Source: Ottelia alismoides (Eukaryota; Streptophyta; Magnoliopsida; Alismatales; Hydrocharitaceae). From it: a stretch of DNA of 64,000 nucleotides. Both the position numbers and the translations under genes were made by a program. The stretch lies in NCBI GenBank assembly GCA_037367405.1, contig JAZKJV010011400.1, forward strand, positions 4,958,501 to 5,022,500, in the 5' to 3' direction. The notes under the pieces are model-generated. The model had not been told where the DNA came from. It ran no database searches and saw only the letters and a list, made by a program, of their open reading frames with translations. Below, one piece after another: positions 55,515 to 63,653 of this stretch (its first letter is position 1; every line of letters begins with the position of its first letter).

Positions 55515-56623
55515 CGCGCCCCTTGGTCGATCAAGAAGTGAGTAAAGAAGTCGACCACCACCGCGTTGGACTGGCCGTTGGGTGAATGCTCAGGCCGATT
55601 GGTCATGCCGACGCGCTTTTCGCAACCCAGCAGTTTATTGACAGCTACCGAATGATTAAGGGCCCGCCAACGCTCCACCGGATCCTCGCTGCCACCGCTG
55701 ACCAGAAATGGCCGAGGGCAGATCAGCGCGTGCACCTCGTGCAAATCATGCCCCGAACTCCGCAGCGCCCGATACGCCCCGGTCGTTGGATTGTCCATCG
55801 AGGGCAACCCAGGTTTGCGAGTAATCGCCGGGTCGCGACCGAGATACCAAGGTTCAAAGTAGTTGATGCTCGGCCTGGTGTCGTCAAACATGATCCCCGG
55901 ATCGCTAGTGGCAACCGCGGCAAACTTGTCCCACAGCGCCGCTGCGAACATTGACCATTTGCCGCCGTAGCTATGGCCAACAATTCCGATGCGCTGCGAA
56001 TCGACTTCGGGCAAGTGAGCCAAAGCCTGCCAACAGTTGGCTGCCACATAAGCATGAAAGGCCAGTGGCTGACAGTGGGCCTGGCCAATGTCCGGGTGAT
56101 AAGCGTCACCGCCAGGCGTACCGATACTCAACGTCACAAAACCGCGCTGCGCCAGTTGCCAGGCAAAGTCACAATCTGTCTTACCCGGTTTCAAACCTAC
56201 GCTCGTCTCAGGATCATAAAAGACAACCAGCACCGCCGGCAACGGCGATGTCGATGCGGGGACCAGTAGCCATCCGTCGCCCGTTTGATCAGGCGCAATC
56301 TCCAAGCGGATACGCTTCTGCTGAATGCCTTGGCGATCGCTATGACTGAGCACTTCTAACTTGGGTGATTCGATCACCTCTGGCCAAGGGCCCAGGGCTG
56401 TTTGCCACGTTGCCAATAACTCTTGCCGACGTCCAGGCCACTGCTGGCCATTGGTTACCGGCGTGCCGTCGTTCATGATCAACGGCGATCTGTAGGCGCC
56501 AAAATCACCCGCAAACGCCTCGGGGACATCAAAGTGTGAATGAATTCTCTGCCAGGCACTCTCGGGTGTCTGAGCCGTCACCGCCCAGAACGCGGCCAGC
56601 AGGAAAAACAGCACGCAACGCAT
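55511..56623 (-). CDS. Exported alpha/beta hydrolase (acetyl-xylan-esterase / dienelactone-hydrolase-like)
   Basis: The ATG at 56623 has GGAG 5 nt upstream and gives 370 residues with a signal peptide ending VTA|QTP; two further ATGs lie just upstream. The alpha/beta hydrolase fold shows VLVVFYDPET, the nucleophile elbow GIVGHSYGGKWSM (Ser) near residue 215, an acidic residue near GSEDPVERW and a likely catalytic His in NRPEHSPNGQSN. Planctomycetes have many such proteins acting on acylated sugars or unknown esters. It precedes ribD with a 4-nt overlap, which probably reflects operon packing rather than a shared pathway. Confidence 0.85.
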   Translation of the reverse strand: MRCVLFFLLAAFWAVTAQTPESAWQRIHSHFDVPEAFAGDFGAYRSPLIMNDGTPVTNGQQWPGRRQELLATWQTALGPWPEVIESPKLEVLSHSDRQGIQQKRIRLEIAPDQTGDGWLLVPASTSPLPAVLVVFYDPETSVGLKPGKTDCDFAWQLAQRGFVTLSIGTPGGDAYHPDIGQAHCQPLAFHAYVAANCWQALAHLPEVDSQRIGIVGHSYGGKWSMFAAALWDKFAAVATSDPGIMFDDTRPSINYFEPWYLGRDPAITRKPGLPSMDNPTTGAYRALRSSGHDLHEVHALICPRPFLVSGGSEDPVERWRALNHSVAVNKLLGCEKRVGMTNRPEHSPNGQSNAVVVDFFTHFLIDQGAR

Positions 56624-56772
56624 CATGACTCCAATCATTCAGGGAACTTGGAGAGTTTAGCAGATTTCGTAATCTTGGTTTCAGGATTGAGATTGTGGTT
56701 GCCAGGCGAAATTGCTATGTCACAGTCGCCGGATTCTGCGAACTCATTCCTGTAGGCATTGGAGGCCCGTGT

Positions 56773-59700
56773 ATGTTCAGCGGATCACGCTGGTGGATTT
56801 GTGCTCTGGTGTGGCTTGTCTGCACGCCAGTGCAAGCCGAAGAACCGATTGACAAACTGATTGCTCAGTTGAACCAATCCATTCCGGGTGGTCGTATCGA
56901 CGCTGCGCGTCAATTGGCCGCTCGAGGTACCGCTGCCAGTTCGGCCACCGAAACGTTGATCGCCGCTTTGGGCGATACTCAGTCGGATATGCGCTTGGTG
57001 TCGGCTTACGCCTTGGCCTGTGTTCAAACCGAACCGGTACGAGCCCTGACGGCGCTGGTGCCTGTGCTAGCCGACAAGGATGAGCACGTACGTTATTCGG
57101 CCCAGTGGTCTGTCGCAAGAATCGCGACCAGCATTCCAGCCGATCTCGGCAGTGCCCAAGCGGCTGAGCTCACAGGTATTCTCGCCAAAGCCATCAAAGA
57201 GTTACGCACACGCGAACACCAGCAGCGGCATCTGATTGCAGTCGAATTGGCCCTCGCGCGCGTGGAGCAACTCGTGCCACCCAAGGTGGTCACCGTTCCA
57301 GTTCCTCAACCCACGCCGCCGGCCGTTGACCTTCAGGCTCAAGAAGTCATCGAAAGCATGGTCCGCGCCACCGACGTTGTCGGTCGGTATCAACTGGTCC
57401 GACGACTGGCCAATTGGAATGAGTATCCCGATCAACTGCGTATCATGTTCATCGAAAAGGAATCTCAACAATCCGACCCCAGCGTGTTCTACTACGCGAT
57501 CAAGCGTTGGGGACGCCCCGGGCAGGAGTTGTTGGCCAGGTTGATCATGGCCCGCCTGGCCGCCGGACCGCTGACGGCCGAAGACGATATTCTCCTGACC
57601 GAATTGATTCCGTGGTCAGCGGAAACTCAACAGTTGCTGATGGACTTGATCACTGGTCCTACTCAAGCGGGAGAGATTCGCTGGGCCGCCGCCGGTGCGT
57701 TGGGACGCAGTCCTCAAATCGATAACCAGGTACTGGAGAAGTGCTTGACCTTTATCGATGATGATTCGCAAGATGTTCCGCTGCGCGGCGCTTTACTAGA
57801 AGCGATTGCAGAACTGGGTACGCAAGCCGCCAGCGGTGAGGAACGCTTGCTGCAGTTGCTCATACGCAATCGAGATGAAGCAACTCGCGGCATATTGGTC
57901 CGTGCCTTGGCCTCGATCGCGCCGACATCACCCCAGGCAGTCCAAGTCATTCACGATGAATTCCTGACCACCAGCGAAGAGAGTCCACTGTTCATCGATC
58001 TGGTCGATGCGGCCAGTCAGTTTGGTCCGGCGGCCATCAACTGCCAAGAGCAACTGGTGCGTGGCTTGAGACATCAAGATGCATTTACACGGCTCAAGTG
58101 TATCAATGCTCTGGCCAGAACCGGTACCAACTCAGGCGAGGTGGTGCAGTGCCTGGTCGATCACATCGTCAGCACACACGAAGAGATGCCCGTTAAGCAT
58201 GCAGTGGCTGCGGCCCTGAAATGCATGGCGCCGGCGGGCCTGGAAGCGATGTCCGCCCGCATCCATTCCGCTGTTGTGGCTGCCGATGAAACCACCATGA
58301 ACAATCTGTTCCATGCGTTGGCCTCAATGAAGACCAATCAGAGCGACGCGCACAGTCCAAACGATGCCGGCGGCCAGCCGGTCAACAGCCGCGCGGTTGA
58401 CCAATTGGTAAGCGATTGTCTAACGGCCCTCAGTTCTTCGCAATCAGAACCGTCGACCAGAGCGGCGGCGGCTACCGCCCTGGGTTCGCTCGGTCGCGCA
58501 GCCAGCACCGCCACGCTTAAGCTCAGCGAACTTTGTCAAGCCGAGCAACCCGAAGTGCTGCGCGGTGCGTGCCTGATCGCGCTGGCTCAGATCGATCCTG
58601 TCGCCGTTCGACATACGCTGGCCAATCTGGATAGCGGCGACTCGCTGCTGCTACAAGCGTCCGCCGGCTTTGCAACTCATCTATCGGGCGATTCACGCCG
58701 TGGTTTCGACAGGCTGGTAGATTTACTGGATGGCTCGGAGAGCGACGAGTTTATAGGGCGGACCATTCAAGATATGGGAGAGGTAACGCAAGCCTGGCTG
58801 GTGCAGTTGGCCGCCAATGAAGATGCACCGCCAGCCACGCGCCAGGTTGCCTTTCGACTGTCCTGCGAATTCGACTTGCCTGTTTGGCCAGCACTGTTAC
58901 CGCTACTGGACGATAGTCAATTGGGCGACGAATTCGCTGTCTGCGCCGAAGGGCCAGTGCAGAGCGATGAAGGTATCGAATGTATCCTGGAGCTGATCGA
59001 GAGCCAACGCCTGCGCGCAGCAGCCCAAGCGCGGGCTGCGGGCTTGCTTTCACCCGATGGCCTGGGCGCGGGCGAAGACGCTCAGGATTGGCCAGGCTTG
59101 ACCCTGCAGCAGCCCGGCGTGATGAAGAGCCTGGCTCGAAACGCGCCAACTGCCGGTAGCCTCGCCGAGGCTGGCGAGCCAGCCGCCAGTGGCCTGCCAG
59201 CAGATGCGGCGACCAAACCCAACGCCCCGCCCATGCCCGTCCAACAAGTGCCCGTTTCAACCTCTCTGTCACTGGACAAGCCCCAAGTGGTTGAAGTGTT
59301 CTACGGTACCAATCGTGGACGCGTGATGCACGACAATCCTCACCAGCATCTGGCAATCGGCGTACTGGCAACCGCCGGTGGTGGCATGTTAGTCATGCTG
59401 TTTTGCTTGATCGGCTTTGTACGCAGTGGCAGCCGCATGTTTGCGCTCGTGGCCCTCGTCGGCATCGCGCTGGCCGCACCATTTGGCTATCAAGCGGCTG
59501 ACCGATTCGCCCAGGAGTCACTCAATACCGCCGTCCGCTACGACGGCACGTATCGCAAGCAAATCGAGTTAGGCATGTGCCAGGTATCGATTCCACCTGG
59601 CCATCAGCCCGGCCAACTCGAAGGTCCCAATATGTTCAAACTGGAGTTCAGGCAGGAACTCGATAAGCACGTCGTGCTCACCAATGTTCAGCCGATGGAG

Positions 59701-60477
59701 AAAGACCAGTTCTTTGACACCCTGCACACTTCGCTGCAAAACAAAGGCAAGCATATTCTGGTGTTCGTGCATGGATACAACGTCTCCTTCGAAGATGCCG
59801 CGCGCCGCACGGCGCAGATGTCGTTCGATTTGAAATTCCCTGGCGCGCCGGTCTTCTATAGCTGGCCTTCACAAGCCAATTGGTATGGCTATCCCACAGA
59901 CAAAGAGAATATTGAGCGGAGCGTGGGGCAGATCAAGGAGTTCCTGGTCGATCTGGCCAGGCGTTCAGGTGCCGAAACCATCAACCTGGTCGCTCACAGC
60001 ATGGGCAATGTAGGTTTGACGCAAGCCCTGCAAGAGATGGAACAGACCAGCCCAGAGCCGCTGTTCAATCAAGTCGTTCTGGCTGCCCCGGATATCGACG
60101 CCAGTGTATTCAAGGAACGTATCGCTCCAGCCATCGTTCCCAAGGCCAGGCATGTAACGCTCTACACGTCCCAAACCGATCTGGCTCTGATTGCCTCGCG
60201 TTACTTCAATAACGGCCAGCGCGTCGGCGATTCGGCAGGCGGAGTATTATTGTTGCCGGGCATTGAGACGATCGATGCAACCTCGATCGATAGCAGCTTG
60301 ATCGGGCACTCGTATTATGGCAGTAATGTGACTGTGCTGACCGACCTGGGACGCATCTTGAACAACCAGCCGGCCTGCTTGCGCGAGTACTTGCAAGCGG
60401 TGCAAAGCGATCCGGTGCCCTACTGGACGTTTGATGTGACGAAGATCTCGCAAGCCAGTTCCAGCGTGACTCGCTAA
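56773..60477 (+). CDS. HEAT-repeat / transmembrane / DUF900 hydrolase fusion
   Basis: The ATG at 56773 has GGAGG 7 nt upstream and gives 1234 residues with a signal peptide ending VQA|EEP. Residues about 30-790 are HEAT-like repeats (TETLIAALGDTQSDMRLVSAYALA type). A Pro/Ala-rich linker follows, then EVFYGTNRGR near 840, which is the usual start of DUF900. This start is then separated from the rest by two membrane helices (about 862-915). The hydrolase body (about 925-1180) has HILVFVHGYNVSFEDAARRT, FYSWPSQANWYGY, the elbow NLVAHSMGN and VVLAAPDID. Catalytic Ser is in AHSMG. The design suggests a membrane-anchored hydrolase with a long periplasmic interaction arm. Substrate unknown. Confidence 0.86.
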   Translation: MFSGSRWWICALVWLVCTPVQAEEPIDKLIAQLNQSIPGGRIDAARQLAARGTAASSATETLIAALGDTQSDMRLVSAYALACVQTEPVRALTALVPVLADKDEHVRYSAQWSVARIATSIPADLGSAQAAELTGILAKAIKELRTREHQQRHLIAVELALARVEQLVPPKVVTVPVPQPTPPAVDLQAQEVIESMVRATDVVGRYQLVRRLANWNEYPDQLRIMFIEKESQQSDPSVFYYAIKRWGRPGQELLARLIMARLAAGPLTAEDDILLTELIPWSAETQQLLMDLITGPTQAGEIRWAAAGALGRSPQIDNQVLEKCLTFIDDDSQDVPLRGALLEAIAELGTQAASGEERLLQLLIRNRDEATRGILVRALASIAPTSPQAVQVIHDEFLTTSEESPLFIDLVDAASQFGPAAINCQEQLVRGLRHQDAFTRLKCINALARTGTNSGEVVQCLVDHIVSTHEEMPVKHAVAAALKCMAPAGLEAMSARIHSAVVAADETTMNNLFHALASMKTNQSDAHSPNDAGGQPVNSRAVDQLVSDCLTALSSSQSEPSTRAAAATALGSLGRAASTATLKLSELCQAEQPEVLRGACLIALAQIDPVAVRHTLANLDSGDSLLLQASAGFATHLSGDSRRGFDRLVDLLDGSESDEFIGRTIQDMGEVTQAWLVQLAANEDAPPATRQVAFRLSCEFDLPVWPALLPLLDDSQLGDEFAVCAEGPVQSDEGIECILELIESQRLRAAAQARAAGLLSPDGLGAGEDAQDWPGLTLQQPGVMKSLARNAPTAGSLAEAGEPAASGLPADAATKPNAPPMPVQQVPVSTSLSLDKPQVVEVFYGTNRGRVMHDNPHQHLAIGVLATAGGGMLVMLFCLIGFVRSGSRMFALVALVGIALAAPFGYQAADRFAQESLNTAVRYDGTYRKQIELGMCQVSIPPGHQPGQLEGPNMFKLEFRQELDKHVVLTNVQPMEKDQFFDTLHTSLQNKGKHILVFVHGYNVSFEDAARRTAQMSFDLKFPGAPVFYSWPSQANWYGYPTDKENIERSVGQIKEFLVDLARRSGAETINLVAHSMGNVGLTQALQEMEQTSPEPLFNQVVLAAPDIDASVFKERIAPAIVPKARHVTLYTSQTDLALIASRYFNNGQRVGDSAGGVLLLPGIETIDATSIDSSLIGHSYYGSNVTVLTDLGRILNNQPACLREYLQAVQSDPVPYWTFDVTKISQASSSVTR

Positions 60478-60735
60478 AAGAGAGGCTGCAACGGTTGATT
60501 TAGTCGTAGCTCGGCCGCTCTCGGCGGACTTCATCAAGAACAACAGGCACGAGAAGTGCCCGTGCTCCGTTCACAAATGAATCGATCCGGACTAGCCAAC
60601 AGGCTTGATCGACAGGGGCTTGATCGACAGGGGCTTGATCGACAGGGACCTGATCGACAGGGGCCTGATCGGCATGGGCCGGCCGTCGCTCAACTAATGG
60701 CGGTTTTGTCACTATGCTTTTGTTGCTGCGCTAGT
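60478..60735. repeat. Gap with a 15-bp tandem repeat (60603-60677)
   Basis: Five copies of a 15-bp unit, GCTTGATCGACAGGG, start at 60603, 60618, 60633, 60648 and 60663; the last two have diverged. As 15 is a multiple of three, both strands show short repeat-coded frames, which have no ribosome binding site and are not accepted as genes. Confidence 0.85.
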
Positions 60736-60954
60736 TCAATCCACCAGCAGGTTGTTGATCAATCGTAGCCCTCGCACGGCGCATCGCACGCTCTCCTGAG
60801 CCATCTGTTTGGCGTAGAAGGATCGCACCTTGCCGCGCAAGAAGCATCGATTCCCCCGCTGCTCCACTTGGACGTTGCGCAATTCGGCCAAGGGACTATC
60901 GGCAAGGATCTGCCGAACTCGAGCAGTCACATCACGCATTCCGGCGTCAATCAT
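60736..60954 (-). CDS. Small BON-domain protein
   Basis: The ATG at 60954 has GGAGG 9 nt upstream and gives 72 residues; the longer frame has no support. Nearly the whole protein is one BON domain: VTARVRQILADSPLAELRNV, VEQRGNRCFLRGKVRSFYAKQMA and the closing VRGLRLINNLLVD. BON domains bind lipid or other ligands, mostly in the envelope. There is no signal peptide, so this copy may be cytoplasmic or an interaction module. It is divergent from the diguanylate cyclase gene. Confidence 0.75.
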   Translation of the reverse strand: MIDAGMRDVTARVRQILADSPLAELRNVQVEQRGNRCFLRGKVRSFYAKQMAQESVRCAVRGLRLINNLLVD

Positions 60955-61171
60955 GGTCCGGGACCTCCATGTAGGCGTCTTGTCCAGACGACAGAAAAAC
61001 AAACTCATTCGGGTGGTCCGAGCGCAACTTGAAATATGCCCTACGGCTCGTGGATGTCAACTATTTTCCCATAGATTGCCGAATAATTGCGCTTTTGGAA
61101 CCACCCATTTTAACAGAGTCCATTCCTGAGGCCGCGTACTGCATTTTTGTTTGACTGCTAGCATTTCTCAA

Positions 61172-61211
61172 CCTAACGTCCGTTAGGCCCAAGAAGTCTC
61201 TTCTTCTAACG
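61172..61211 (+). promoter_or_regulatory. Leader with two alternative hairpins before the diguanylate cyclase gene
   Basis: CCTAAC at 61172-61177 pairs with GTTAGG at 61182-61187. CGTTAG at 61181-61186 can instead pair with CTAACG at 61206-61211, stacking with the perfect hairpin AAGAAG (61191-61196) and CTTCTT (61200-61205). The two options exclude each other. The second one ends at the first G of the GGAA ribosome binding site (61211-61214), 8 nt before the ATG. Confidence 0.45.
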
Positions 61212-61222
61212 GAACAAGTTTC

Positions 61223-62797
61223 ATGGTTGAGCTACTGTGTACTATCACAGGCATACTGGCGGGCGTGGCGATTGTGGCAGCCATCCTGCAAGCCAGAGGA
61301 GATCGCACGCGATGGCAGGCTGACCAACCGGCCGCAGTCAGCGACCTGGAAGAGCCTGTTCAAATGAAAGGGATCGCAGATCAATTGCGGATCCTGACCT
61401 ACCGCGTCGCAGCGGACGTATCGGCTCATAGCGAAAAGGTCGAAGCCATCAACGATCGGCTGGCCGAGCCCGCGGCGGCTCAGCCCGAACATATTCTCTC
61501 GGCGATCAATGAACTGGTCGCGGCCAACCAGCAGATGCAAAGTCAGTTGGCTGACGCGCGCAAACGCATCGCTCATCAATCCGAGATGATTGAAGAGGTT
61601 TCGCAGCAGGCACGCACCGATGCCCTGACCGGGCTGGCCAATCGTCGCGCGCTGAACGAGTTTTTGCAAAGCTGCCTGGACGCGCTGCAGCCCGAAGAGT
61701 GCGCCGGTCTGCTGCTGCTGGATATCGATCACTTCAAGAGCTTCAACGATACCTACGGTCACACCACTGGCGATGCAGTGTTGGCAGCCTTTGCCCGCAA
61801 TATCAAGAAGTTCTGCGGCCAGGAATGTTACCCGGCCCGTTATGGTGGCGAAGAATTTGCCATCATCTTGACTGGACGCGATACGAACTCGCTGGCTGAG
61901 CGGGCATCGGAACTACGCCAATTTGTCAGCGGCCAAACCATTGCTTGGGAAGATCTGCAACTGAAGATCACCGCCAGCGCGGGCCTGTGTATCTTGGCCA
62001 AAGGCGATACGCTGCAGTCGGCCTACGATCGCGCTGATGAAGGCTTGTATCGCGCCAAGAAGGCTGGACGCAATCAGGGTTTCTGGCTCAATACAACGCA
62101 TTGGAATCCCTTCCCAAATCAAGAGCCAGTTGAAGATGCTCACAACAAACCGGCTGATGCCCAGTCGCTGATTCGGCAGGCAGCTCAAGATCGCCAGGCT
62201 AAAGAGTCCCAGCACAAAGGCAATGAACGTCGCGGCAAGTCGGGAGGCGACGATCTGAGCGAAATGGAAGGCGGCACTCTGTACCGCAAGGCGCTCGGAG
62301 ATGTGCTCGACCTGCCTACGTTCATGACTCGCACCAATGTCTACTTCGATCAGTTGCGTCGCGCAGAACTACCGGCTACGGGCATGTTGATCGCTCCGAC
62401 CTGGTCGACGGAAATGGACTCCGCTGAGATCAAAGCCAGTTGGAATACGACCCTCGGCTTGATCCAATCCCATCTCCGTGGCATCGATGTGGTGTGCGTC
62501 TATCGCGCCAACACCGCGTGCGTATTCTTGCCAGGCTGTTCGCAAGAAGCTGCTGTTGAACGGGCTTCGCGGATGCAGGCGGCGCTGGAGAATTGTCGCG
62601 ATGAATGGGTGCCAAGTGAGCACTGCCCAGACCGCCTGGCGATCTCGATCGCCCAGGCGCTAGCCGACGAGACACCAGTCGATTTCCTCGAAAGGCTGGA
62701 CAGCGCGCTGGGCGAAGCTTTGGAAGGCAGCCGTTTTGAACTGGTGATTCACGATGGCCAGAACACCCAAATCGAAGGCACCGTGATCGACGCTTGA
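61223..62797 (+). CDS. Diguanylate cyclase (GGDEF) with a second degenerate GGDEF-like domain
   Basis: A 524-residue protein that likely makes the second messenger cyclic di-GMP. One N-terminal membrane helix (about 4-25) is followed by a coiled linker. The GGDEF domain (about 130-290) has DALTGLANRRAL, LLLLDIDHFKSFNDTYGHTTGD and the active-site motif RYGGEEF, so it should be active. The inhibitory RxxD site five residues before GGEEF is absent (GQEC instead). After a charged linker, residues about 355-510 look like a worn GGDEF domain, with YRANTACVFLPG in place of the signature. Output is expected at the inner membrane. Two competing hairpins lie in its leader. Confidence 0.92.
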   Translation: MVELLCTITGILAGVAIVAAILQARGDRTRWQADQPAAVSDLEEPVQMKGIADQLRILTYRVAADVSAHSEKVEAINDRLAEPAAAQPEHILSAINELVAANQQMQSQLADARKRIAHQSEMIEEVSQQARTDALTGLANRRALNEFLQSCLDALQPEECAGLLLLDIDHFKSFNDTYGHTTGDAVLAAFARNIKKFCGQECYPARYGGEEFAIILTGRDTNSLAERASELRQFVSGQTIAWEDLQLKITASAGLCILAKGDTLQSAYDRADEGLYRAKKAGRNQGFWLNTTHWNPFPNQEPVEDAHNKPADAQSLIRQAAQDRQAKESQHKGNERRGKSGGDDLSEMEGGTLYRKALGDVLDLPTFMTRTNVYFDQLRRAELPATGMLIAPTWSTEMDSAEIKASWNTTLGLIQSHLRGIDVVCVYRANTACVFLPGCSQEAAVERASRMQAALENCRDEWVPSEHCPDRLAISIAQALADETPVDFLERLDSALGEALEGSRFELVIHDGQNTQIEGTVIDA

Positions 62798-63109
62798 GCC
62801 GTAGAGCGTCTGTCCTCAGACGCTGAGCAACAAACCGTAGAGCGTCTGTCCTCAGAGGCCTGGTGCCCAGCGTAACCAAGCCTCTACAGCCGTTGCGTGG
62901 CTTGGTCTGAAGCAATGAAGCGGGGGGAAGAGAGCAGTTGGGTGCTGCTAGCGACTCGGGAGAGTCGCTCTACAGGAGCACCCATTTACGTGCGTGGCGA
63001 TAGCGGTACATTCAAGTCCTGGCGGTGATTACCTGGGAATGATTGTTGCGCTGTCTGAGTAAGCCAGCGGCCTGGGAATGCCAAGCCTCTTGGAACGAGC
63101 TGAACGCTG
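62798..63109. repeat. Gap with GTAGAGCG-family hairpins
   Basis: 62801-62824 is a perfect copy (AGCGTCTG and CAGACGCT around TCCT), 3 nt after the stop codon of the diguanylate cyclase gene. A second copy at 62837-62858 has lost its 3' arm. A reverse copy at 62950-62973 keeps a perfect stem with different bases (AGCGACTC and GAGTCGCT) and overlaps a GCTAGC word. The remainder before fabZ shows no gene. Confidence 0.75.
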
Positions 63110-63532
63110 ATGACTCCAATTCCCGACGCTATTCTAAAAGCCATTCCGCATCGCCCTCCGATGTTGCTGGTCGACGAGGTTGTTCAGCAGAGCCAAGAGA
63201 AGATCCATTGCCGCAAGACATTCCGGCCCGATGAGTACTTTCTGCAAGGACACTTCCCCCATTTCCCGCTGGTGCCCGGCGTGATTCTGTGCGAATGCGC
63301 TCTGCAGAGCGGAGCCATCTTGCTGTCGGATAAGGTTCCCGACGGCAACAAAGTACCGGTGGCCACACGCTTGGATGGTGTCAAGTTCAAGCAGATGGTG
63401 CGGCCAGGCGACACGGTCGATATCGAAGTAACGCTGACCGAAGTTGTTTCCACGGCTTACTTCATGACCGGTAAAGTAACCGTCGGTGGCAAGCTGGCTG
63501 CTCGACTCGAGTTTGCTTGCACCGTCGTCTGA
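63110..63532 (+). CDS. fabZ: 3-hydroxyacyl-ACP dehydratase, FabZ type
   Basis: A 140-residue hot-dog fold enzyme that removes water from 3-hydroxyacyl-ACP in fatty acid elongation. The family signatures are clear: IPHRPPMLLVDEV at residue 12 and the active site GHFPHFPLVPGVILCE near 47, which has the catalytic His and Glu. The length is normal for FabZ. The ribosome binding site is weak. The FabI gene starts 122 nt downstream on the same strand, so the two make a fatty acid pair. FabZ versus the close FabA is decided by the short length and the GHFP..P..PGV..CE pattern; a small chance remains that it is a related planctomycete hot-dog protein. Confidence 0.88.
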   Translation: MTPIPDAILKAIPHRPPMLLVDEVVQQSQEKIHCRKTFRPDEYFLQGHFPHFPLVPGVILCECALQSGAILLSDKVPDGNKVPVATRLDGVKFKQMVRPGDTVDIEVTLTEVVSTAYFMTGKVTVGGKLAARLEFACTVV

Positions 63533-63653
63533 TCACGCTCACTGGCGCCCCAGCCCATGAGACGCCTGCCGGGCTCAACAGGCTGAGGCCTCAATAGGCC
63601 GGGCGCTCAATTGTCCCCAGGGACTCGAGGTTCCATTCACAAGGTTGCCATCC

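Noticed and set aside
60500..60768. Repeat-coded frames on both strands (LDRQG-type and PVDQA-type)
   Set aside because: They follow from the 15-bp tandem repeat, and neither has a start signal or a domain.
61009..61222. Known cyclic di-GMP riboswitch upstream of the diguanylate cyclase
   Set aside because: The conserved core of the GEMM class is not seen; only simple competing hairpins are present.
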